Notes under the pieces: model-generated | Seen by the model: the letters and a program-made list of their open reading frames with translations, nothing else | Database searches by the model: none | What the model was told of the DNA's origin: nothing | In this document: positions 9,056-15,739 of the stretch, piece after piece | Layout of the letters: each line of letters opens with the position of its first letter | Position numbering within the stretch: the first letter of the stretch is position 1 | Program-made: the position numbers and the translations under genes | DNA from: an uncultured Dehalococcoidia bacterium | Lineage (GTDB): Bacteria; Chloroflexota; Dehalococcoidia; Lucifugimonadales; UBA1127 | Length of the DNA stretch: 64,000 nucleotides | Assembly: GCA_951812285.1 (NCBI GenBank) | Contig: OX638292.1 | Coordinates: forward strand, 418,774-482,773 | Direction: 5' to 3'

Positions 9056-9093
9056 GTCAATAGCTAGTGGGACAACACTAAGGAGGCAAAGCC

Positions 9094-9342
9094 ATGATTG
9101 GTGGCACGGAGATCTTTGTGAGTGGTCGACAGTACAAGGTTCCGGGTGACATCGTGACCTATGACCAGATCGTGAAGATCTGGAACGAGCTGCACGAGCC
9201 CGAGGGCAAGCACATTATCGGCACGCCCGGCATCGACTACGAAGACGACGCGAAGGGTGACGACGGTGTTCTCTTACCCGACAAGGACCTTAGGGTCAAG
9301 GACGGCACGAGCTTCACCGTCGACCCCGAGCATGTCTCCTAA
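9094..9342 (+). CDS. Single-domain ubiquitin-like protein (multiubiquitin/DUF2604-type beta-grasp)
   Basis: This 82-residue protein has the pattern of bacterial ubiquitin-like modifiers of the multiubiquitin family: a first strand pair around FVSGRQYKVPGDIVTYDQIV, an acidic middle, and a last strand with a tail reading DGTSFTVDPEHVS. It contains a single beta-grasp unit and no Gly-Gly end; it stops at Ser, which resembles my recollection of bacterial ubiquitin-like proteins that end in Ser. A strong AAGGAGG lies 7 nt before the ATG. The gene overlaps the E1-like gene by 11 nt, so the two are translationally coupled. It is the probable conjugated modifier of the cassette. Fold and role rest on motif resemblance and gene context. 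Confidence 0.72.
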   Translation: MIGGTEIFVSGRQYKVPGDIVTYDQIVKIWNELHEPEGKHIIGTPGIDYEDDAKGDDGVLLPDKDLRVKDGTSFTVDPEHVS

Positions 9343-10516
9343 AGACCGCCTCACCGCGTTCGGTGACCAGGTCGGGTTCGACGTCGTGATTGAATCTGAT
9401 GTTGTCCGGGCTGTCGGAGTTCCTTGCCTCCTTGCGGGCAGGGTCGCCGGCAGCTGCACCATTGAGAAGTCGCTCGACTCCGCCAGCGGAAAACCGGATA
9501 GCCGAATAGGTGACGCCGTCCACGCGGTGAAGATCACCACTCACGCCGAGCATGATGGTCTCGTGTACAACGCCGATGGGACCCCTATTGGGAACCTCGT
9601 CGGCGGTGATGGCAAGACCTGGTCCAACATATCCATCCACAAGGGTAGCCAGGGTAGCCCGGAGGAGGACAAGTCAGCGAGCGACGTGGTCCACCGCTAT
9701 GCAAAGCACATCGTGGGCGCTGTGTCGGCCGCCGGTTACATCGAGCCTGCTGCTCTTGCGATGTCTGACCCCTTCCACATACCCAACACATTTGAGGCAC
9801 GGGCCGCCATTGCGCCAGTTCAGAACCGCATCCGCGGTCAGCGCATCGCGATCATCGGTTTGGGCGGTACGGGTGCCTACCTCCTTGACCTCATTTGCAA
9901 AACGCCCGTCGCGAAAATCCATCTACTGGATTCTGACTGCGTCGACTGGCACACCCTCAAGCGAGCACCTGGAGCGCCTACTGCCGAGGAGATTGAGCTC
10001 ATTCGTGCAGGGTCCCTGCTCAAGGTCGATTACTATCATGCCAAGTATACGGCCCTCCGGGACGGCATCCATCCGCATCCTGTACGGGTGGATAGCCCGT
10101 CAGTATTCGCCGAGTTCCTGGTGGATCACCCCATCGACTTTGCCTTCGTGTGCATAGACCAGCTGACCGACGGCGACTCGGCGCGTCAGGATGCCGTTTA
10201 CTGCGCTGTCATGGAGGCTGGCGTTCCGTTCATTGATTCAGGTGTGAGCATATCGCTAGAGGACTGTGCTGTCAGGGGAGCTGTGACAACAAGTGCCTAT
10301 GATGCAGGCTCTGACGCGTGGAAGGATGCCATACCGAACGCTAGGCTGGAGGGGGCTGCCCCTGGCTATCGCAATGTCCAACTGCCGGAGGTGAATGCGG
10401 CTGCGGCGACGTTTGCCGTTATGGAGTGGCGGCGACGTACTGGGCAGTATGTCTCAGAGACCCCTTCGTTCTACCAGAAGTTCCGGCTCGAGAAGGGGCG
10501 CACCTATTATGCGTGA
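9332..10516 (+). CDS. DUF6791-ThiF (E1-like ubiquitin-activating) protein
   Basis: This 394-residue protein has an N-terminal domain (about 1-165) of the DUF6791 type and a C-terminal ThiF/E1 adenylation domain. The nucleotide-binding loop is G176-L-G-G-T-G181 (GQRIAIIGLGGTGAYLLDL), followed by the Asp-containing block LLDSDCVDWHTLKRAPGAP. A later Cys-containing stretch FVCIDQLTDGDSARQ is in the usual acceptor or metal-loop area. It would adenylate the C-terminus of the upstream ubiquitin-like protein; the N-terminal domain could serve as an E2-like acceptor, which is a guess. The ATG at 9332 gives the natural family N-terminus; a frame start at 9257 would overlap the ubiquitin-like gene far more. 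The stop overlaps the next ATG by 8 nt. Confidence 0.85.
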   Translation: MSPKDRLTAFGDQVGFDVVIESDVVRAVGVPCLLAGRVAGSCTIEKSLDSASGKPDSRIGDAVHAVKITTHAEHDGLVYNADGTPIGNLVGGDGKTWSNISIHKGSQGSPEEDKSASDVVHRYAKHIVGAVSAAGYIEPAALAMSDPFHIPNTFEARAAIAPVQNRIRGQRIAIIGLGGTGAYLLDLICKTPVAKIHLLDSDCVDWHTLKRAPGAPTAEEIELIRAGSLLKVDYYHAKYTALRDGIHPHPVRVDSPSVFAEFLVDHPIDFAFVCIDQLTDGDSARQDAVYCAVMEAGVPFIDSGVSISLEDCAVRGAVTTSAYDAGSDAWKDAIPNARLEGAAPGYRNVQLPEVNAAAATFAVMEWRRRTGQYVSETPSFYQKFRLEKGRTYYA

Positions 10517-10958
10517 TGAGTTGAGTCGGTTGCCCGCGGTCAAGCTCCGTCCCATCTTCGTAGAGGTGATGCCCCCATTCGACTCAATCAAGGACGGCGA
10601 GCTATGGATCAGCCACAAACATCGAACCGTTAACCTGCGCTGTCCGTGCGGCTGTGGCGAATTGACGGTGCTGTCCCTTCACCCCAGTCGATGGCACGTC
10701 TACTTCGATGGGAAGTCAGTCTCGCTAGATGGTCCAACCGGTGGGTCTGTGTGGGCTTACTCAGGCTGCGGCAGCCACTACACCATTCAAAACAACGCCG
10801 TTACCTGGTTGGGAAGGATCGCTCCAAGTCGCCATTCGGAGTATGCCAGCATCGAGCGGGACCGGATGCTTGGTGCTACATCGAGCCGCAAAACTCATAG
10901 TTCATGGCTCGGACGTATATGGCGTGATCTGTTGTCGCTAGTGAAGAGGCGCAAATAA
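10509..10958 (+). CDS. DUF6527 family protein (third member of the ubiquitin-like cassette)
   Basis: This 149-residue protein has the Cys-rich signature of DUF6527: CPCGCGE at 45-51 and a C87-G-S-H90 motif followed by a beta hairpin (YTIQNNAVTWL). DUF6527 proteins recur beside bacterial ubiquitin-like and ThiF genes; from memory, recent work calls the family BubE and links it to deconjugation. The Cys/Ser/His set here is compatible with either a hydrolase or a metal-binding role. The ATG at 10509 overlaps the thiF stop and has AAGGGG upstream; a longer frame from 10395 lies entirely inside thiF and is rejected. The C-terminal ~35 residues are basic and may be membrane- or nucleic-acid-associated. 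Confidence 0.75.
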   Translation: MRDELSRLPAVKLRPIFVEVMPPFDSIKDGELWISHKHRTVNLRCPCGCGELTVLSLHPSRWHVYFDGKSVSLDGPTGGSVWAYSGCGSHYTIQNNAVTWLGRIAPSRHSEYASIERDRMLGATSSRKTHSSWLGRIWRDLLSLVKRRK

Positions 10959-11060
10959 GTTGAGCGGATAGAACTGAACCCGCCCAGTTCTCACACGTCA
11001 TCAGATGCGGGGCCACTCCAAGCGCCAATGGAGCAGTCCCGGCTACAAGGAGTAAAAGCA

Positions 11061-11546
11061 ATGCGTGACTTAGCCGTAGACCTAGGGTCTATGGGTTTCG
11101 GGCTTCTGTCTAAGCTAGTGGCCTGGCATTTGAGCAGGTCCTGGGCGGCGTGGGAGTCCGCGTCAAATGAGCCAGCGCTAGGCCTTAGAGTACTCTATCT
11201 GATCTTCGGGCTCGTCATCGCCTTTTACCTCGTCCCAGACGCTTTCCGGGAGCTAGGTGTCATGGGTGGAATCTCCTACGTGGTCGCTCTATTCGGTGCA
11301 GTTTCAAATGCAACGTTTTTCAGGGTTGCTAGAATCGGCCGAGCCGAATACATCCCTTTGGGACTCGTGGCTCCAATTTCAATCTTCGCGGGAATAGCAG
11401 GGTCAGCCGCGGTCCGACCCCTGCTCGGTGAAGCGAAGACCGCTGCCCACGCCCAGGATCTCGCTGGGGCGTTTGTCATCCTGGCCATCTTCGGAATCCT
11501 ATCTCTTTTGTTCCGTCAATGGCGGAGTGGAAACCCCTATGCCTGA
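11061..11546 (+). CDS. Small integral membrane protein, unknown function
   Basis: This 161-residue protein has about four predicted membrane segments (around LYLIFGLVIAFYLV, GGISYVVALFGAV, LGLVAPISIFAGIAG, FVILAIFGILSLLF). No known family was recognised. The start at 11061 follows AAGGAG with 8-nt spacing; an in-frame ATG at 11028 lacks such a site. It lies 102 bp after the DUF6527 gene on the same strand without an obvious terminator between, so it may be a fourth cassette member. Small membrane proteins are frequent effectors in defence operons, but nothing in the sequence proves that here. Confidence 0.65.
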   Translation: MRDLAVDLGSMGFGLLSKLVAWHLSRSWAAWESASNEPALGLRVLYLIFGLVIAFYLVPDAFRELGVMGGISYVVALFGAVSNATFFRVARIGRAEYIPLGLVAPISIFAGIAGSAAVRPLLGEAKTAAHAQDLAGAFVILAIFGILSLLFRQWRSGNPYA

Positions 11547-12038
11547 TATCGTAGAGGATTTGTAGTGATGGGCGCATGGTATGCAAGTTGATCGGGATCA
11601 CACAGCCCCCAGCCACATCTCGAAGATGGTGCCATCTACCGTCCCCTTCGGCCCACCATTTCCCATCAGTGACAATTCCGCTTTGCAGCCTCCGCCTCGT
11701 TTGGCCTGTTTCAGGCTTGGCTCACGTCCGCGGTGGGTCCTGTTTATCCAATGCAGTGAAGGTGTGACCGCGAAATGAGCCACCTAGAGGTTCAGGCCTT
11801 CAGCCTCCATTGGTGACGATTCTCCACGCCTGCTTTGAGGCAGGGTAGATGATGGAACTTTGTATCACTTGGTCTCCCCCTTCTTGTTGCACTTGCCGTA
11901 GATGGCACAGATGGAGATACTACGGAATGGTCACTTGCTCGACGAAAGCTGCAAGGGCGAGTAAATGGCTTGGAAGAATGCTCTGTTCCTCGTAAGGTTA
12001 CAGCACATTTCTGACTGCGGGGCAATGGAGAGAAACAT
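11547..12038. other. Gene-free stretch between defence island and lipoprotein operon
   Basis: Only short open frames with poor coding character occur here, on both strands, and none has a convincing ribosome binding site or recognisable protein. No RNA gene, repeat or insertion-sequence end was seen. The last bases carry GGAGAG 6 nt before the lipoprotein ATG. It marks the boundary between the defence island and the following metabolic genes. Confidence 0.6.
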
Positions 12039-12782
12039 ATGGAATTGTCCTCGATAGTACGGCTCAAGTGGTCAATTATCTCGTTGTTCATTGTCCTAGC
12101 GATCTTTGGTGTCGCATGTGGTTCTGAACCAGAACCGACTCCCACGCCGGAACCAGAGTTGTCCTTGGATGAACTGCTGGCTAGTGCGGGAGCGAAGCTG
12201 GCGGCTATGTCGACTGCCAAATTCAAGATGGTCGACGAAACGCAATCAGGCAAGAAATTCTTTGGGACGACACTAAAGACCGTTGAAGGCGATATTCGTT
12301 CGCCGGACGCCGTTAGGATGCTGGTAGATGTGGAAGCCCCGGGTATGGGATTCGTGGAGATCGAAATCGTGGCAGTGGGGGAACTTGCCTTCATGAAGTT
12401 CTCCAAGGATGCACCATATCTCCCGTTGCCACTGGAGCAAGTGCCATTTAACTTTGGCGGAATCGGCGTCGCCTTGAGTGAACTGCTGCACGTGATGAGA
12501 GATTCTTCCATCGCGGGCCAGGAGACCATAGGGGGCTCCCAGGCTATCCAGGTCAAAGGCAGTGTCTTGTCTGAGGAGATGTCCGACCTCATCACGTCCG
12601 TGGACCCGGGTCACCCGATTACGTTGAGGCTGTGGTTTGATGAAGGGGACTATACGATTCGGAAGTTTAAGATAGTCGGCCAACTCTTCAACGACGACGC
12701 GCCCGAGACTAGCCGGCTTGCGACCATGGACATCGACGTCCCCGTCGATATCCAACTCCCGGAAGTGGCCACAGGGTCGTGA
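12039..12782 (+). CDS. LppX/LprAFG-family lipoprotein
   Basis: This 247-residue exported lipoprotein has a signal peptide ending in the lipobox GVAC, so C27 would be lipidated, followed by a Pro/Glu/Thr linker (EPTPTPEPE). The mature domain resembles the LppX_LprAFG family, which forms a half-barrel with a hydrophobic pocket that carries lipids across the envelope (known for mycobacterial LprG and LppX). The TGA overlaps the GTG of the MFS exporter by 4 nt (GTGA), matching the lprG-P55 organisation in which lipoprotein and exporter move acylated lipids together. The family call rests on architecture, length and partner rather than a database search. Confidence 0.75.
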   Translation: MELSSIVRLKWSIISLFIVLAIFGVACGSEPEPTPTPEPELSLDELLASAGAKLAAMSTAKFKMVDETQSGKKFFGTTLKTVEGDIRSPDAVRMLVDVEAPGMGFVEIEIVAVGELAFMKFSKDAPYLPLPLEQVPFNFGGIGVALSELLHVMRDSSIAGQETIGGSQAIQVKGSVLSEEMSDLITSVDPGHPITLRLWFDEGDYTIRKFKIVGQLFNDDAPETSRLATMDIDVPVDIQLPEVATGS

Positions 12783-14242
12783 GCGCAGCCAAGACAGCCC
12801 TTGCTTCCCTGCGTTCGTCCGAAACGGCGATCATGGGGATCATATGCCTCGGGGTGTTCTCGACTGCACTAGACCAGACCGTTGTAGTGGCCGCGCTGCC
12901 CAGCGTGATGGTAGACCTCGAGATCCCGCTCACCGACCTGGACCGGGCGGCTTGGATCGTCACCGGGTACCTGATCAGCTACACCGTTGCAATGCCGCTG
13001 GCGGGACGCCTGTCCGACGTGTACGGCCGCGTGAAGATGTTCCAGGTGGCGCTGTTGCTGTTCGCCATCGGGTCTGCGTTTGTTGCGCTTGCGCCCAATT
13101 TCGAGTGGGTTGTGGCCGCGAGGGTGGTGCAGGCCTTCGGCGGCGGCGCCACGGTGCCAATCGGCCTGGCCATGGCAGTGGCGGCCGTTTCGCCGGAGAA
13201 ACGAGGACTCGCGATTGGCCTCGTCGCCGCCTCGGCAGAGGCCGGGTCCGTGCTGGGGCCGCTGTACGGCGGAGCGATCATCGAGTTGATCGGATGGCGC
13301 TGGATCTTCTGGCTGGATATTCCCCAGAGCTTCATCCTCATGGGCGTGATTGCCATACTGCCCAACCGGGCCAATCCCGATTCGAAGATGGACTACTTTG
13401 GCGCGATAATGCTGGGCGTTGCCCTCACTGTCCTGAGCATTGCGCTGTCGCAGCGGAGCATATTCTCGGGTGAGTCGCTTACGCCGTACTTCATGATTGC
13501 CGTTGGGGTCGGGCTGGTCCTCCTCCTGGTTGCCACCGAGCGCAGGACGGCACAGCCCCTGTTCGCCTCCTTCCTGTACACCTCCAAGACGTTTGTTGCC
13601 TCCAACATCACCCAGTTCATGGTGGGCGTCGCACTGATCATCTCTCTGGTGGCCGTGCCCCTCATGGCGGGCACGGTCATGGAAAAGCCCGCGTGGGAGA
13701 GCGCGCTGCACCTGGTCCGGCTGACGGCCATGATTCCAGTGGGCGCAATAGTGGGAGGCTACATCCTGCGCTGGACGGGCGTGCGTCCCATTTGCATCAC
13801 GGGCCTGGCTTTCATCGGCACGGGCCTGCTATTCATGAGCGGCTGGGACACTGAGGTCTCGGGTTTTGCGCTGAACATGCCCCTGGCGATGGCGGGGCTG
13901 GGATTCGGGCTGGTCATCCCGCCGATCGGCGTCTGCGCGTTAAGCGCCGCGCCCAGCCACTACTGGGGCGCCGCGGCCTCGCTGATTACTGCGTCGCGTA
14001 TGGTGGGGATGGCGCTTGGGCTGGCCGCGCTGTCCGCATGGGGAATCGAGCGCTTCTACAGCCTGACTGCCGACGTGACGCTTGGCGCCACCTACGAGGA
14101 GACGGAGGCACCCCTGATCGCGGCGGGGGTCACCGTCTTCCAAAACCTGTTCATGATTTCGGGTTTTCTGTCGCTGTTTGCCATTGTGCCGACGCTGTTG
14201 ATGCGGGTGGAGGAGGTCGAGGATACAGGGGGTCTGTTCTGA
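12779..14242 (+). CDS. MFS exporter, EmrB/QacA (P55-like) family
   Basis: This 487-residue polytopic protein has drug:H+ antiporter motifs: LDQTVVVAALPSV in the first helix, motif A GRLSDVYGRVKMF, an Arg-containing motif AARVVQAFGGG, and the motif C-like AEAGSVLGPLYGG in helix 5. Its length and hydrophobicity fit the 14-helix DHA2 group. The GTG start lies within the lipoprotein stop, implying coupled synthesis. By analogy with the mycobacterial LprG-P55 pair it may export a lipid handed to the lipoprotein; multidrug efflux is the alternative. It ends with LLMRVEEVEDTGGLF in the cytoplasm. Confidence 0.88.
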   Translation: MSAAKTALASLRSSETAIMGIICLGVFSTALDQTVVVAALPSVMVDLEIPLTDLDRAAWIVTGYLISYTVAMPLAGRLSDVYGRVKMFQVALLLFAIGSAFVALAPNFEWVVAARVVQAFGGGATVPIGLAMAVAAVSPEKRGLAIGLVAASAEAGSVLGPLYGGAIIELIGWRWIFWLDIPQSFILMGVIAILPNRANPDSKMDYFGAIMLGVALTVLSIALSQRSIFSGESLTPYFMIAVGVGLVLLLVATERRTAQPLFASFLYTSKTFVASNITQFMVGVALIISLVAVPLMAGTVMEKPAWESALHLVRLTAMIPVGAIVGGYILRWTGVRPICITGLAFIGTGLLFMSGWDTEVSGFALNMPLAMAGLGFGLVIPPIGVCALSAAPSHYWGAAASLITASRMVGMALGLAALSAWGIERFYSLTADVTLGATYEETEAPLIAAGVTVFQNLFMISGFLSLFAIVPTLLMRVEEVEDTGGLF

Positions 14243-14491
14243 GGGTGAGGGCCTGTGTTTGGTGCTCAAACTGGCGCCCGTTTCCAGGGGAGTGAATGGA
14301 GCTTAAGTTTGGCTAATCAGTTCACAATTGACCTCCAATGACTGAGCAGTTACGAATTGCGGAATTGCAGACCTACAAATAGAATGGCGTATCTGAGTCA
14401 TGACGTGGTAGATTGTCTTGTGCTATGACGCAACTGAAAGGCGGACATGGCGCCGATTGGCGGTTGGTAGAGCGGCGTAGGGGCCGCAATC

Positions 14492-15592
14492 GTGAGCGGC
14501 AAAGAGGCGGGCAATACAATGACTGCCAGGCAGGGTAACGTTGCCAAGGACGCATTGCCTTCTCCGTTTCCTGAGGGCTGGTACTTCGTAACCAGCCGCA
14601 AAGCCCTCCAGAAGGAAAGGCTCATCCAGAAGACGTGGATGGGCGAGAACATTGTCGCGTGGAGTGACGACAGCGGGAGAGTCTGCGTCGCCGACGCCTA
14701 CTGTCCACACCTCGGGTCCGACATGGGGCCAGCCACTGGGGGCTGCGTACGAGACGGCAGGCTCGTGTGCCCTTTCCACGGATTCGAGTACGACACGACA
14801 GGGCAGTGTGTCGCCACACCATATGCCGATCCTCCCCGGACGGCGAAGCTGCAGGTTTACGAGACGCACGAGGAGGCCGGGCTCATCTTCGCGTGGTGGG
14901 GCATAGGTGGTCGAGAACCGCAGTGGCAATTGCCTGAAGATGCTCTTGACCAGACCGGTTGGAGTGGGCTGTCATTCTGGAAGGCCAGGTTTCCGGGCCA
15001 TCCGCAGGAGACGGCTGAAAACTCCGTGGACCTGGCGCATTTGCGGTACATCCACGGCTACGACAACGTGGAGCGCGTCGGCATGAAGGTCGACGGGCCC
15101 TATTTGTGGAGTTGCTTTAACTTCCGCACAGTCCGCAGGATTGCCAGATTCGGCAGGCTGACGCTGGACCTGACCGCCGACACCTGCGTCCGAGGCCTGG
15201 GGTATTCATTCGTCCAGACCCACGAGCACACCATCGGCCTAGACATGCGAATCTGGATACTCGCCGTGCCCGTCGATGGCGTCGAGATTGAGCTGTGGAT
15301 AGTAATGCAGGTGGGGGAGATTCGCAGTCCGGGGCGATGGCTGGTCGGTTTGGGGTTTCTGCCGATCAAGTTTCGCGCCCCCATCATGAACAAGTTTCTG
15401 GCGCCCTTTCAGCACAACGACGTGCTGCAGGACGTCGTCATCTGGGGCCGCAAGCGGCACATGACCCGGCCTCGATTAGCCCGCTCTGACGGGGAAATCA
15501 TGCCTTTCCGATACTACTGCGCCCAGTTCTATCCGGAACGGGGTGAAGTGGAGCAACGACTCCCGGATGCGCCGAGCGTGACGGTGCAATAG
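14492..15592 (+). CDS. Rieske [2Fe-2S] oxygenase, KshA / sterol-desaturase-like
   Basis: This 366-residue terminal oxygenase has an N-terminal Rieske domain with cluster ligands C71-P-H73 and C93-P-F-H96. The catalytic domain has ENSVDLAHLRYIHGY, whose two His (with a later acidic residue) bind the mononuclear iron; this block is close to KshA (3-ketosteroid 9-alpha-hydroxylase) and to the DAF-36/Neverland sterol 7-desaturases. No reductase or ferredoxin gene is adjacent. The neighbourhood (RND/MMPL exporter, sterol-methyltransferase-like enzyme, P450) favours a polycyclic isoprenoid or steroid substrate. GTG at 14492 is used; ATG at 14519 is a reasonable alternative. The substrate is inference. 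Confidence 0.83.
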   Translation: MSGKEAGNTMTARQGNVAKDALPSPFPEGWYFVTSRKALQKERLIQKTWMGENIVAWSDDSGRVCVADAYCPHLGSDMGPATGGCVRDGRLVCPFHGFEYDTTGQCVATPYADPPRTAKLQVYETHEEAGLIFAWWGIGGREPQWQLPEDALDQTGWSGLSFWKARFPGHPQETAENSVDLAHLRYIHGYDNVERVGMKVDGPYLWSCFNFRTVRRIARFGRLTLDLTADTCVRGLGYSFVQTHEHTIGLDMRIWILAVPVDGVEIELWIVMQVGEIRSPGRWLVGLGFLPIKFRAPIMNKFLAPFQHNDVLQDVVIWGRKRHMTRPRLARSDGEIMPFRYYCAQFYPERGEVEQRLPDAPSVTVQ

Positions 15593-15739
15593 TTCTTCGG
15601 AGGGTTTGGGGGACCAAGGGCTGCGGCATTCAGAGGGTCCGTGTTGAATATGGCTTGGCAGAGGGGATACGGTATGCCTGAATGATCTCCATGAGGCAGA
15701 GCACGCCTATTCGAAAGGCAACCTAAGCCAGAAAGGTAT

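Noticed and set aside
11792..12595. A 267-codon minus-strand frame opposite the LppX-type lipoprotein
   Set aside because: The plus-strand gene has a lipobox, ribosome binding site and coupled partner; the antisense frame is Ser/Pro/Thr-rich shadow sequence.
14326..14354. TTGACC with a weak -10 (TACGAA) before the KshA-like Rieske gene
   Set aside because: The -10 match is poor and other weak combinations exist in the same AT-richer stretch.
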